64,000 nt of DNA, taken from the NCBI RefSeq assembly GCF_029892445.1, contig NZ_JARXVJ010000001.1:248001-312000 (forward strand), in the 5' to 3' direction. This document shows positions 1 to 8,644 of this stretch, in pieces. The translations under genes were made by a program, and so were the position numbers. This stretch comes from Chryseobacterium sp. H1D6B. Lineage in GTDB: Bacteria > Bacteroidota > Bacteroidia > Flavobacteriales > Weeksellaceae. Under the pieces are notes generated by a model. It was not told the DNA's origin and ran no database searches. It saw only the letters and a list, made by a program, of their open reading frames with translations. Position 1 is the first letter of the stretch, and each line of letters begins with the position of its first letter.

Positions 1-680
1 AGATCGATCGCAACTTTTGTTTTAAGATCGTCTCCTATTCTTTCAAAATCCGGATCAGCAGGAATACTGAATGTGACATATAAATCTCCATTGGGACCTC
101 CATTGAACCCCGGATTTCCATGTCCTTTTAATTTAATCTGCTGGCCGTCATAGACTCCTCCAGGAATTGTAATTCTGACCTTTTTACCGTTAATTTCAAA
201 CGTCTGCGGATGTGTTTTCGCGGCATCTCTTAAATTTAAAGTCAGTTCGGCCTGAACATCCTGCCCTTTGAATTTTCCTGAAGCGCTTCCACGGGAACTT
301 CTTCCAAATCCCCCGCCTCCATTACCGCCAAACATATTTTGGAAAAAATCTGAGAAATCTTCTCCTTCTCCAAAATCAGCTCCCGAATATCCGCCTCCAT
401 AATTCTGACTCTGAGACTGTCTTTGCTGCCGCTGTGCTTTTTCGTATTCTTCACCGTGTTTCCAGTTTTCGCCGTACTTGTCATACTTTTTACGATTTTC
501 GGCATTGCTTAACACTTCATTGGCCTCATTCAGTTCTTTGAATTGTTTTTCAGCATCTTTATCATCTGGATTAAGATCTGGATGTAATTTTCTAGCCCGC
601 TTTCGGTAGGCTTTCTTAATTTCATCTTGTGTTGCGTTTTTGTCTACGCCCAAAATTTTATAGTAATCTATATAAGCCAT
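1..680 (-). CDS. J-domain co-chaperone, DnaJ/CbpA type (C-terminus beyond window)
   Basis: A curved-DNA-binding/DnaJ-like Hsp40 that would stimulate DnaK ATPase activity and deliver client proteins in the cytoplasm. The reading frame opens with ATG at 680 and runs off the left edge, giving about 226 residues. Residues 1-65 are a J domain with the HPD motif at 33-35. A Gly/Phe-rich linker follows at about 95-135 with [11 protein letters not shown]. The start of the C-terminal substrate-binding beta domain follows ([20 protein letters not shown]). No CxxCxGxG zinc-finger repeats occur between linker and C-domain, so this is the CbpA/type II class rather than canonical DnaJ. The gene stands divergent to the symporter at 774. 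Confidence 0.93.
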   Translation of the reverse strand, partial: MAYIDYYKILGVDKNATQDEIKKAYRKRARKLHPDLNPDDKDAEKQFKELNEANEVLSNAENRKKYDKYGENWKHGEEYEKAQRQQRQSQSQNYGGGYSGADFGEGEDFSDFFQNMFGGNGGGGFGRSSRGSASGKFKGQDVQAELTLNLRDAAKTHPQTFEINGKKVRITIPGGVYDGQQIKLKGHGNPGFNGGPNGDLYVTFSIPADPDFERIGDDLKTKVAID

Positions 681-752
681 AGAAGGGATTATTTACTCAA
701 ATTTAAAGAATTTATGCCTGAAAATAATACAATAGAATGTTAAAAATAAACT

Positions 753-760
753 TATCTTTG
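753..760 (+). promoter_or_regulatory. -7 promoter element of the symporter gene
   Basis: TATCTTTG matches the Bacteroidota -7 consensus TAnnTTTG. It lies 13 bases upstream of the ATG at 774, which would leave a very short leader. I see no good -33 TTG at the usual spacing, so the assignment rests on the -7 box alone. Confidence 0.4.
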
Positions 761-773
761 ATAAAAACACTCA

Positions 774-1976
774 ATGAAAGAGGTATTTAAAAACTACTCT
801 GGAATAATACTTTTACTGTTAGGAATCACTGCAGGAAGCATTATCGGAATCACGATGCCCAGTTTCGTAGGCTATATTAAACCATTAGGTGACATTTTCC
901 TTAATCTTCTTTTTGTAAGTGTAGTTCCTCTCGTATTCTTTGCGGTTTCAAATTCAATAGCTTCGTTGGAACAGCAGTCAAAATTTGGGAGAATACTCCT
1001 GGTCATGTCGCTCACTTTCCTATTCTTTATCTTAACCGCCGCCGTTTTTACAATATGTGTTGTCTATCTATTCCCGGTTTCATCTATTTCTGGCAGTTCA
1101 CAAATAGTTACTGAAAATGCAGCTGCTACCGATACGTGGGGGAACAGGATTGTAGGTTTCTTTACCGTTGGCGAATTTACCGAGTTATTCTCAAGAAAGA
1201 ATATGCTGGCTCTCCTGATATTTGCATTCTTAACAGGTTTTGCGGCAAGAAAATCTGGAGAAAAAGGACAGGTATTCAGATCTTTTATCGCTTCCGGATA
1301 CGAGGTAATGAAGGAACTGCTTCTTTTAGTAATGAAACTAGCACCGATCGGTTTAGGAGCTTATTTTGCATTTCAGGTAGCTACGTTGGGCCCTCAGCTT
1401 TTCGGATTTTACGGAAAACCGCTTGGCTTATATTACATTGCAGGAATCATTTATTTCTTAGTGTTTTTTTCACTGTATGCATTTATGGCAGATGGACAGA
1501 AAGGTGTTAAAAGTTTCTGGACAAATGCAATTTATCCCAGCCTTACTGCGATAAGTACCTGCAGCAGCTTTGCAACCATGCCTGCTAATTTACAAGCTGC
1601 ATCAAAGATCGGGATTCCGAGTGCCATTGCAAATCTTGTGATTCCAATCGGTACAACCCTGCATAAAAATGGTTCTTCGATGTCTTCTATTATTAAAATT
1701 TATGTGGCATTTTTAATTATCGGAAGAGATTTTTTTGATCCGATGAACCTTCTTTTAGCATTAGGAATTACAGTTTTTGTAAGTATTGTAGCCGGCGGTA
1801 TTCCAAATGGAGGCTATATTGGTGAAATGCTCATGATCTCTGTATATAAATTACCCCAGGAAGCGATTCCCGCAGTGATGATTATCGGAACACTGGTAGA
1901 TCCTCTGGCAACTGTTTTAAATGCAGTAGGAGATATTGTTGCCGCTATGTTTGTCAACCGGTTTGTGAAGGTCTGA
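774..1976 (+). CDS. Dicarboxylate/amino acid:cation symporter (DAACS family)
   Basis: A 400-residue inner-membrane secondary transporter of the glutamate/aspartate/C4-dicarboxylate:H+ or Na+ symporter family (GltP/DctA-like). The protein is almost entirely hydrophobic with about eight membrane helices plus re-entrant loops. The family's serine-rich re-entrant loop is visible near residue 260 (TAISTCSSFATMPA). The substrate/cation-binding helix follows at about 285-300 (NLVIPIGTTLHKNGSSM), where many family members have NMDGT. The final helix carries DPLATVLNAVGD, matching the family's D-x-x-x-T-x-x-N-x-x-G-D substrate motif. Length is typical. The substrate cannot be decided from sequence. 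It is monocistronic, with a short AT-rich stretch before the convergent DUF779 gene. Confidence 0.93.
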   Translation: MKEVFKNYSGIILLLLGITAGSIIGITMPSFVGYIKPLGDIFLNLLFVSVVPLVFFAVSNSIASLEQQSKFGRILLVMSLTFLFFILTAAVFTICVVYLFPVSSISGSSQIVTENAAATDTWGNRIVGFFTVGEFTELFSRKNMLALLIFAFLTGFAARKSGEKGQVFRSFIASGYEVMKELLLLVMKLAPIGLGAYFAFQVATLGPQLFGFYGKPLGLYYIAGIIYFLVFFSLYAFMADGQKGVKSFWTNAIYPSLTAISTCSSFATMPANLQAASKIGIPSAIANLVIPIGTTLHKNGSSMSSIIKIYVAFLIIGRDFFDPMNLLLALGITVFVSIVAGGIPNGGYIGEMLMISVYKLPQEAIPAVMIIGTLVDPLATVLNAVGDIVAAMFVNRFVKV

Positions 1977-2042
1977 TAAAATAGTCTTAATTTTATTGTC
2001 TATAAGATTATTTAACCACAGATTACAAGAATTTACACAGAT

Positions 2043-2426
2043 TTATTCACTCCGTTTTACGGGTTCTAAGTTTTCGAATTCTTCAGGGGTGAAAAGTGTA
2101 TATTCCACTTTGAAAGTTTTCCCAAGCGGTGTTTCTAAAGAGAATCCTCCCGGACCGAATCCGTCTGTTACATCTAATGTAAAATGTGAATATTTCCAGT
2201 ATTCAAATAAATCACGGTCGATCCAAAACTCATTGCCGTTGATGGTTCCTATCATGGCATCATTCATTCTTGGATAGAAGCCTCCCTTTTCAAAACATTG
2301 CGGCTGGGTTCCTTCACAGCATCCGCCTGCCTGATAAAACATAAGGGCGCCGTATTTTTTTTCTAACTCCCAGATCACCTCAAGTGCTTTTTCCGTCACG
2401 GATACTCTGGATATTTTTGTTTCCAT
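2043..2426 (-). CDS. DUF779 family protein (aldehyde-dehydrogenase-associated)
   Basis: A 127-residue cytoplasmic protein of the DUF779 family. It carries the family's cysteine cluster AGGCCEGTQPQC near residues 34-45, a plausible metal or redox site, and a conserved DGFGPGGFSLE segment near 88-98. Members of this family are repeatedly encoded beside NAD-dependent aldehyde dehydrogenases, and here an alcohol and an aldehyde dehydrogenase lie directly upstream on the same strand. The biochemical role is unknown. Context suggests an accessory to alcohol or aldehyde oxidation. The start ATG at 2426 is supported by a stop-rich AT tract upstream. Confidence 0.85.
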   Translation of the reverse strand: METKISRVSVTEKALEVIWELEKKYGALMFYQAGGCCEGTQPQCFEKGGFYPRMNDAMIGTINGNEFWIDRDLFEYWKYSHFTLDVTDGFGPGGFSLETPLGKTFKVEYTLFTPEEFENLEPVKRSE

Positions 2427-2616
2427 TTTTTCTGTTCTTTTTTAGTTAATTTATAAATTTCTATCATTGATAAAAATTCTGTATCCTAATAAAACTTTTA
2501 CTTTACAATTTTGCGGCATTGCATTTAATTTTTAAATCACCCGCCTTTTTGTTTTATTAAAGTTAAAAAAAACCTGGCAGAATAAACTTACCAGGCTTAC
2601 ATCATCTCATTATCAA

Positions 2617-3651
2617 TTAATTCGAACCAGCAATATCGAGTACAATCCTGCCGTCAATCTGTCCTTTTTTCATTTTATCGAATACTTCATTGATATCTTC
2701 AAGCTTTGCGGCGGTAACAGTAGCTTTTACCAGCCCTTCATTGGCGAAATCTAAAGCTTCCTGAAGATCTTTTCTTGTTCCTACAATTGAGCCTCTTACC
2801 GTAATTCTTTTTAAAACTGTTTCAAAAATAGGCAGTTCAAAAGAGCCTGGCGGAAGTCCGTTGAGGGCAATCGTTCCTTTTCTTCTCAATACATCGATTC
2901 CCTGTTTAAAAGCGATTGGGGAAACTGCTGTAATCAATGCACCGTGCATTCCTCCCACTTCTTTATGCAGATACTCTCCTGGATCTGTTGTTTTTGCATT
3001 CACTACAAGATCAGCACCCAGCTTTTTGGCTAATTCTAATTTATCATCGGACACATCAATGGCGGCAACATGCATTCCCATTGCTTTTGCATACTGAACT
3101 GCAACGTGTCCCAATCCTCCTATTCCAGAAATAGCAACCCATTCTCCAGGTTTGGTTTCCGTTTCTTTCAACCCTTTATAAACCGTTACTCCAGCACATA
3201 AAATAGGGGCAATTTCTAAAAAGTTGACATTCGATTTTAAATGTCCCACATATCTCGAATCCGCAATCACATATTCTGCAAAGCCTCCGTCTACGCTGTA
3301 TCCTCCATTTTTCTGAGCTTCACAAAGTGTTTCCCAGCCGGTGATACAATAATCACAGCATCCGCAGGCACTGTACAGCCACGGAACTCCTACCGCATCG
3401 CCTTCTTTTACGTACGCTTCCGGACCGCAGGCTACAACAATTCCCACTCCTTCATGTCCAGGGATTAAAGGCATTTTTGGTTTTACAGGCCAGTCGCCGT
3501 CTATTGCATGCAGGTCTGTATGACAAACCCCGCAGGCCATAACTTTTACCAGTACTTCATATCTTCCGGGTACTTTTACAGGAACTTCTTCAATTTTCAG
3601 AGGCTGCCCGTAGCCTTGAACTACTGCAGCTTTCATTGTTTTTGGAATCAT
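2617..3651 (-). CDS. adhP: Zinc-dependent alcohol dehydrogenase, AdhP type
   Basis: Medium-chain NAD-dependent alcohol dehydrogenase (344 residues) oxidising primary alcohols to aldehydes, or the reverse. The N-terminal GroES-like domain shows the catalytic zinc ligands in [10 protein letters not shown] (near residue 40) and GHEGVG (near 66). The structural zinc lobe is [15 protein letters not shown]. The Rossmann fold follows with [17 protein letters not shown] near 175-190. Length and motifs match bacterial AdhP. It lies between an aldehyde dehydrogenase (upstream, same strand) and a DUF779 gene (downstream). These three form a plausible alcohol-to-acid pathway, although a GC-rich structured repeat separates it from the aldehyde dehydrogenase, so it may have its own promoter in 3652-3726. 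Confidence 0.93.
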   Translation of the reverse strand: MIPKTMKAAVVQGYGQPLKIEEVPVKVPGRYEVLVKVMACGVCHTDLHAIDGDWPVKPKMPLIPGHEGVGIVVACGPEAYVKEGDAVGVPWLYSACGCCDYCITGWETLCEAQKNGGYSVDGGFAEYVIADSRYVGHLKSNVNFLEIAPILCAGVTVYKGLKETETKPGEWVAISGIGGLGHVAVQYAKAMGMHVAAIDVSDDKLELAKKLGADLVVNAKTTDPGEYLHKEVGGMHGALITAVSPIAFKQGIDVLRRKGTIALNGLPPGSFELPIFETVLKRITVRGSIVGTRKDLQEALDFANEGLVKATVTAAKLEDINEVFDKMKKGQIDGRIVLDIAGSN

Positions 3652-3726
3652 ATTTTATTTTTGAGTTGGTTTAATTTGGGTAATAAGATAACAGCTCATC
3701 CGAAAAAGTTCAGATAAGATACCTAA

Positions 3727-3863
3727 GTGCTGCGTGAGGGATGGTAAGGGCGGCGAGGAACGAGCCGGTGCGGAATGAAATGGAGCACCGAAACGAAGTG
3801 AAGCCCTGAACAGCCCGACCGTTCTGCCCCGTTACTATAACGGGGCAGACGGGCACGCCCTTA
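3727..3863. repeat. GC-rich multi-hairpin intergenic repeat element
   Basis: This stretch is markedly GC-rich in an AT-rich chromosome and is full of self-complementary segments. CTGCCCCGTT (3824-3833) pairs with AACGGGGCAG (3839-3848) across a 5-base loop. CGGTGC (3766-3771) pairs with GCACCG (3785-3790). TAAGGGCG (3745-3752) pairs with CGCCCTTA (3856-3863), closing the whole unit. It sits between the aldehyde dehydrogenase stop and the adhP promoter region, and has no coding frame. It could be a dispersed intergenic repeat, a terminator or processing element, or a structured RNA. I favour a dispersed repeat from its composition but cannot count copies elsewhere. Confidence 0.6.
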
Positions 3864-3874
3864 ATATTTAAAAA

Positions 3875-5404
3875 TTAAAAGAAACCTAATTTGTTTTTGT
3901 TGTAAGAAATCAACATATTTTTGGTCTGACGGTAATGGTCGAGCATCATTTTATGGTTCTCTCTACCAATCCCTGACTGCTTATACCCTCCAAAAGGTGC
4001 TCCGGCAGGGTAAGAATGATATTGGTTCACCCAGACTCTTCCAGCCTGGATCTGACGAGGAACATTGTACAGCTGATGAGCATCTCTAGTCCAAACCCCG
4101 GCTCCAAGTCCGTAAATGGTGTCATTTGCAATTTTCACAGCTTCTTCTTCATCTTTGAAGGTCGTGAAAGCCAGAACGGGTCCGAAAATCTCTTCCTGGA
4201 AGATTCTCATTCTATTGTTGCCTTTGAAGATTGTCGGCTGAATGTAATATCCTTCATCTAAGCCTTCTCCAACATGGTTGACTTCTCCTCCCACCAAAAC
4301 TTCTGCTCCTTCTTCTTTTCCTAATTTGATGTAAGAAAGAATTTTATCTTTTTGAATTTTTGAAGCCTGAGCTCCCATCATTACTGTTTTATCCAGAGGG
4401 TTTCCAACTTTAATGGCCTTTACTCTTTCGATTACTTTTGCAATAAATTCATCCGCAATATCTTCCTGAACCAGTAATCTTGAAGGGCAGGTACAGATCT
4501 CGCCTTGATTTAGAGCGAAAAGAACTGCTCCTTCAATGGCTTTATCTAAAAATTCATCATCTGCATCCATCACTGAACTGAAGAAAACATTCGGAGATTT
4601 CCCGCCTAATTCCAATGTTACAGGAATAATATTTTCTGTTGCATACTGCATCACCATACGCCCTGTAGCTGTAGATCCTGTAAAAGCAGCTTTTGCTACT
4701 TTTGGATTTGTAACTAAAGCTCTTCCTAATTCTGCTCCGAAACCGTTTACGATGTTAATAACTCCTGCAGGAAGGAGATCTCCTACAATCTCCATTAAGA
4801 CAAGAATTGAAATCGGAGTACTTTCTGCTGGTTTCAGCACGACACAGTTTCCAGCCGCTAAAGCAGGTGCCAGTTTCCAGACTGCCATTAATATTGGAAA
4901 GTTCCAAGGAATAATTTGAGCGATCACTCCAAGCGGCTCATGAACGATAAGAGAAACGGTATCTTTATCTAATTCATTGTGAGAGCCTTCATCTGCACGG
5001 ATCACTGATGCAAAATAACGAAAATGGTCTACTGCAAGCGGTAAATCTGCGGCCAGCGTTTCTCTAACGGCTTTACCGTTGTCGATTGTTTCTACTGTGG
5101 CAAGGTATTCAAGATTCTGCTCTATCCTGTCTGCTATTTTATTTAATATAACACTTCTTTCTGTAGACGACGTATTTTTCCAGGTCTGGAATGCTTTTTC
5201 TGCTGCATTTACGGCAAGCTCTAAATCTTCTTTGGACGAATGTGCTGCCTGGGTGAAAACTTTTCCGTTAATGGGTGAAACTACATCAAAATACTGTCCG
5301 TTCACCGGTGCGGTAAATTTGCCGTCGATGTAGTTATTATATTGGCTTTTGAATTCAGGCCATTGTAATTCAGTTCCTGATTTTGGTTCTGTTATTGTGC
5401 TCAT
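3875..5404 (-). CDS. NAD-dependent aldehyde dehydrogenase (ExaC/AldB-like)
   Basis: Oxidises aldehydes to carboxylic acids with NAD(P)+ in the cytoplasm; 509 residues from the ATG at 5404. A TTG eleven codons upstream keeps the frame open, but MSTITEP is the natural N-terminus and resembles AldB/ExaC homologues. Visible motifs are the cofactor-binding IPWNFPILMAVWKLAPALAAGN, whose first part is IPWNFP; the general-base region LELGGKSPN; and the catalytic cysteine in NQGEICTCPSR. EEIFGPVLAF and PFGGYKQSGIGRE are near the C-terminus. It heads a minus-strand set with adhP and DUF779 and is divergent from an AraC regulator 181 bases away, which probably controls it. Confidence 0.93.
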   Translation of the reverse strand: MSTITEPKSGTELQWPEFKSQYNNYIDGKFTAPVNGQYFDVVSPINGKVFTQAAHSSKEDLELAVNAAEKAFQTWKNTSSTERSVILNKIADRIEQNLEYLATVETIDNGKAVRETLAADLPLAVDHFRYFASVIRADEGSHNELDKDTVSLIVHEPLGVIAQIIPWNFPILMAVWKLAPALAAGNCVVLKPAESTPISILVLMEIVGDLLPAGVINIVNGFGAELGRALVTNPKVAKAAFTGSTATGRMVMQYATENIIPVTLELGGKSPNVFFSSVMDADDEFLDKAIEGAVLFALNQGEICTCPSRLLVQEDIADEFIAKVIERVKAIKVGNPLDKTVMMGAQASKIQKDKILSYIKLGKEEGAEVLVGGEVNHVGEGLDEGYYIQPTIFKGNNRMRIFQEEIFGPVLAFTTFKDEEEAVKIANDTIYGLGAGVWTRDAHQLYNVPRQIQAGRVWVNQYHSYPAGAPFGGYKQSGIGRENHKMMLDHYRQTKNMLISYNKNKLGFF

Positions 5405-5549
5405 ATTAAGTATTTTTTTAATTTTCTGTAATGCCAAATTACATCTACATTCAGATAAATAGATAGCATAATCCTACAAAAAAACATGAAAATAGTGCAG
5501 GCTCTGAATTTTATCATTTTCTTAACAGTAACATAGTTTGATATTTTCT

Positions 5550-5557
5550 TATATTTG
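5550..5557 (+). promoter_or_regulatory. -7 promoter element of the AraC-family gene
   Basis: TATATTTG fits the Bacteroidota TAnnTTTG -7 consensus, 28 bases before the ATG at 5586. The nearby TTTG at 5537-5540 is too close to act as its -33 partner, so only the -7 box is supported. Confidence 0.4.
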
Positions 5558-5585
5558 ATAGAATAGGCAACAAAAATGTTTAGAA

Positions 5586-6509
5586 ATGAATAATAATAAA
5601 TTTTTATTGAATACTCCTGAACTAAAGAAGGAAAATCAACTATTGAGCCTAATTGAAAACCAGACGAAATTCAATCTAAACAACTGTGAATTCAGTATCT
5701 ATGAAACTCATAAGGCGGCTTTCGACGTAAAACTGCATTTCGACAACATCGCTTTTACAGCCATGCTTCAGGGAAAGAAATGGATGAAACTGGAAAATAA
5801 AACCAATTATTTTAATTATCTGCCTGGAGAAAGCATTTTAGTAGCACCCGGGGAAACAATGGTTATCGACTTTCCTGAAGCTGATGATACGCCTTCGCAG
5901 TGTATTTCTTTAAGCCTTAATCCAGATTTTATTGAAGATTCTCTCAACCATCTCAATTATACAATGCCTAAAGTGGATGAAACTTCCCAGTGGAATATTC
6001 AGCTGGATGAATTTTTTCTTTTTAATAATAAATCTCTTGCCTCCGCCACCAACAATATCATGAGAATCGCTATGGATGATAATTCCCAAAAGGATATCAT
6101 GGCCGATTTCGCTTTAAAAGAACTCCTGATACGCCTTATGCAGACCCAGGCGAGAAGTATGGTAGAGAAGAATATTGCTAAGAATAGATCAAGGATAGGT
6201 TTTGCCGTAGATTACATCCGAAAAAATCTCCACCAAAAATTATCTATTGACAGTATTGCAAAGCTGGCATATGTAAGCAAATCTAATTTCTTTAAAATGT
6301 TTAAAGATGAGCTTGGTACTTCTCCCAATGATTTTATCCTGCAGGAAAGAATCAGCAGAGCTAAGGAATTATTAGCCGGCCAGAACAGCATTAAAGAAAC
6401 GGCTTACCAGACAGGCTTTTCTGATACTAATTATTTTTCAAGAGTATTTAAACAGCTAGTAGGCGTGACACCCAAAAGCTATCAGAATAAAGTGATTCTG
6501 CTTGAATAG
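5586..6509 (+). CDS. AraC-family transcriptional regulator
   Basis: A 307-residue regulator. Residues about 20-175 form an AraC_N-type sensor domain (LQGKKWMKLENKTNYFNY, VAPGETMVIDFPEA). Residues about 205-300 hold the two helix-turn-helix motifs of an AraC DNA-binding domain (LSIDSIAKLAYVSKSNFFKMF and IKETAYQTGFSDTNYFSRVFK). The gene is divergent from the aldehyde dehydrogenase at 5404 and shares a 181-base intergenic region with it. The simplest reading is an activator of the alcohol/aldehyde cluster responding to a substrate or intermediate. That target is inference. The hydrolase gene at 6555 follows 45 bases downstream on the same strand. Confidence 0.92.
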   Translation: MNNNKFLLNTPELKKENQLLSLIENQTKFNLNNCEFSIYETHKAAFDVKLHFDNIAFTAMLQGKKWMKLENKTNYFNYLPGESILVAPGETMVIDFPEADDTPSQCISLSLNPDFIEDSLNHLNYTMPKVDETSQWNIQLDEFFLFNNKSLASATNNIMRIAMDDNSQKDIMADFALKELLIRLMQTQARSMVEKNIAKNRSRIGFAVDYIRKNLHQKLSIDSIAKLAYVSKSNFFKMFKDELGTSPNDFILQERISRAKELLAGQNSIKETAYQTGFSDTNYFSRVFKQLVGVTPKSYQNKVILLE

Positions 6510-6554
6510 ATATTTATATATTTAAATTTCATTAAGCATCCAGAGTATCAGCCT

Positions 6555-7490
6555 ATGAAAACAATCATTTCTTTTATCTTACTGCTGTTTTTCACAAGCA
6601 ACAGATATGATGCTCAAACTAAAAATTTTCAAATCTCTCCAGATCTGCAGCAAATTCCTCTGTGGCCAAAGTCTATGCCTGACAAAAGCGGCTCGAGAGA
6701 TCCAGAAATAATAACCTCTCAAGGCTCTGTTACTAATGTATCGATCCCGCGGTTAATTGTACATATACCCAAAAATCCTAATGGAGCAGCAATTTTAGTG
6801 ATCAGCGGCGGCGGATATGCTCACATTGAATTAGGAAAAGAAAGTACACCTGCTGCTAACTGGCTTCAGTCGGAAGGAGTAACTGCTTTTGAGCTGATCT
6901 ACAGACTGCCTCAGGAAAACTGGAAAACTACAAATGTACCTTTTGAAGATGCCCAGCGTGCTGTACGGATCATCCGCAGCCTTGCATCAAAGTATGGGAT
7001 TGATAAAAATAAAATAGGCATATTAGGATTTTCCGCAGGCGGACATCTGGCAGGTTTTACAGCAACTCAGCCTGACAAAAAAATTTATGACCCTGTTGAC
7101 ATAATAGATTCTTTGTCAGCAAGACCAGATTTTGCAGGATTAATTTATCCCGTTATTTCAATGCTTCCGCCTAATAATAAAACCCATTCAAACAAAAGCA
7201 TTCTCGGAGACAACCCTACTACAGCAGAAGAAACAGCATTTTCCGTAGAGAAACAAGTGAATGCTGCGACCCCACCCACTTTTTTAGCTCAGGCACAGGA
7301 TGATCGGGTCTCCCCTATTGACAACAGCATATTAATGGATAAAGCTTTAAAAAAAGCTGATGTTACTGTGGAAATACACGTTTTTCAGACCGGAGGGCAC
7401 GGCTGGGGAATGGGTAAGAAAGGAAGTCCTACTGCAGCGTGGCCGGAACTTTTTAAAGCTTGGTGCCGGCACAACAGTTTTTGGAAATAA
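6555..7490 (+). CDS. Secreted alpha/beta-hydrolase (esterase, BD-FAE/acetylxylan-esterase-like)
   Basis: A 311-residue hydrolase with an N-terminal signal peptide (about residues 1-20, ending near DAQT), so periplasmic or exported. The alpha/beta fold carries the oxyanion motif VISGGGYAH (about 78-86), the nucleophile elbow GFSAGG (about 158-163), and a late TGGHGWGMG supplying the catalytic histidine. An acid is plausibly in AQDDRVSP. The sequence resembles Bacteroidota carboxylesterases annotated as acetylxylan esterase or dienelactone-hydrolase-like proteins. The substrate is uncertain: a sugar or plant ester is possible. It follows the AraC gene, and a terminator hairpin at 7540 closes the unit. 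Confidence 0.85.
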   Translation: MKTIISFILLLFFTSNRYDAQTKNFQISPDLQQIPLWPKSMPDKSGSRDPEIITSQGSVTNVSIPRLIVHIPKNPNGAAILVISGGGYAHIELGKESTPAANWLQSEGVTAFELIYRLPQENWKTTNVPFEDAQRAVRIIRSLASKYGIDKNKIGILGFSAGGHLAGFTATQPDKKIYDPVDIIDSLSARPDFAGLIYPVISMLPPNNKTHSNKSILGDNPTTAEETAFSVEKQVNAATPPTFLAQAQDDRVSPIDNSILMDKALKKADVTVEIHVFQTGGHGWGMGKKGSPTAAWPELFKAWCRHNSFWK

Positions 7491-7539
7491 ATTATTAGAA
7501 TTTATCTAATTTTCGATAAAATAGACACGAATAAAAAAT

Positions 7540-7571
7540 GGAATCTTAATCAAGATTCCTTTTTTTATTAT
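7540..7571 (+). terminator. Rho-independent terminator
   Basis: GGAATCTT (7540-7547) and AAGATTCC (7552-7559) form a perfect 8-bp stem with an AATC loop, followed by a T-run from 7560. An A-run precedes the stem, so it can also terminate the convergent gene whose stop is at 7568. Confidence 0.8.
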
Positions 7572-8395
7572 TTTTTTTCTGAGAGAAGTTTCTCTAATTT
7601 CTTTTCTAATTTTTCAATCTTGTCAGACTGCTGTTTCAACATTTTATTTTCTTCCTGCAGGTTTTTGATCTGCTTGTTCTGCTCTATCGAATAAAGGGTA
7701 AGTTCTTCAATTTTTTGCAAAAGCTTGATCTGGAATTCACCTACATTTACCCCTTCTTTCTCCATGACTTCTGCAGAAGCAATTTCCGGTAAGTGTTTAT
7801 TTTCTTTAATGTGCTTTTCAACGTCTTCTAGCTTTGGAAGAGCATAATCTTTTTCAAATACAAAGTCAGCGGTCGGCGTAAGGGTAACTTTTATTTCTTT
7901 TGCTTCAAATTTTCCTTGAAGAGCAGCGTTTCCATTTCTATTAATTACAAACTGCTGCGCTCCTGCATAACCTCCTGTAGATACTGCAAATACATCCGCA
8001 TGAAGATTCCCAAAAAACCAATTATCACTGCCGTCGGAAAGTCTTGTCTGGATTCCCTGTACATAACCTCCATTATTAACATTTCTATCTAAGTAGATAA
8101 TTGGAGAATAAGATTTAATTCTGAGATCCCCGGCAACTTCCAGCTTTGCCTGCGGATCAGCCGTTCCAATTCCTACATTTCCATTATTTAATATTTGTAC
8201 TCCAAGCCCGCCAGAAGTACTAAGCCTGATCCCGCCGTACCAATTAATATCTAATCCGTCAGAACTAGGAACAGGATAATGTCCTAAATAATAATTTGCA
8301 GGATCCGAGTTTCCATATAACTTATCAAATGCAATGTTTTGAGAAAATAGTGATCCAAATGCAATTAAGCCAATAATTGAAAGTGCTTTTTTCAT
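7568..8395 (-). CDS. Secreted tail-fibre-like repeat protein with C-terminal coiled coil
   Basis: A 275-residue protein with a signal peptide (residues 1-19, ending SLFSQ). The centre holds the 'GNVGIGTADPQAKLEVAGDL' motif common in Bacteroidota surface proteins that resemble phage tail fibres. A conserved ALPKLEDVEKHIKENKHLPE segment lies near 190-210. The last 60 residues form a long charged heptad coiled coil (QKIEELTLYSIEQNKQIK onward), reminiscent of trimerising stalks. Related GxGTxxPxxxLE motifs recur in the three tandem paralogues at 58.8-62.7 kb. The function is unknown. A trimeric surface appendage or adhesin is an inference. It is monocistronic. Confidence 0.75.
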   Translation of the reverse strand: MKKALSIIGLIAFGSLFSQNIAFDKLYGNSDPANYYLGHYPVPSSDGLDINWYGGIRLSTSGGLGVQILNNGNVGIGTADPQAKLEVAGDLRIKSYSPIIYLDRNVNNGGYVQGIQTRLSDGSDNWFFGNLHADVFAVSTGGYAGAQQFVINRNGNAALQGKFEAKEIKVTLTPTADFVFEKDYALPKLEDVEKHIKENKHLPEIASAEVMEKEGVNVGEFQIKLLQKIEELTLYSIEQNKQIKNLQEENKMLKQQSDKIEKLEKKLEKLLSEKK

Positions 8396-8561
8396 AAAAA
8401 TGTCTAAAATTATTTGTTATTAGTTTTTAAACTGAAAGTTATCAGTAATGCTGACAAATTTAACTTTTTTAACTAAAAAAATATAATTTTTCACATAATG
8501 TTGATAAAAATTAATACTAAAAACAAAAAATATTTTTGTAAACATTGAAATAGAAATAAAT

Positions 8562-8591
8562 CAAAAAAAAGGGCTGTAATAAATACAGCCC
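8562..8591 (-). terminator. Rho-independent terminator of the SusCD operon
   Basis: Read on the minus strand, GGGCTGTA (8591-8584) pairs with TACAGCCC (8578-8571) across a 5-base loop and is followed by a run of T (8570-8562). It lies about 54 bases past the susD-like stop. Confidence 0.85.
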
Positions 8592-8644
8592 AGTATGAAA
8601 ATCAACTTTTCTTAAGTCTTTTTTAATATGTATAATCCTAAATT

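Noticed and set aside
1136-1510. 124-codon open frame inside the symporter gene
   Set aside because: It lies in another frame of a well-supported membrane transporter and has no homology features.
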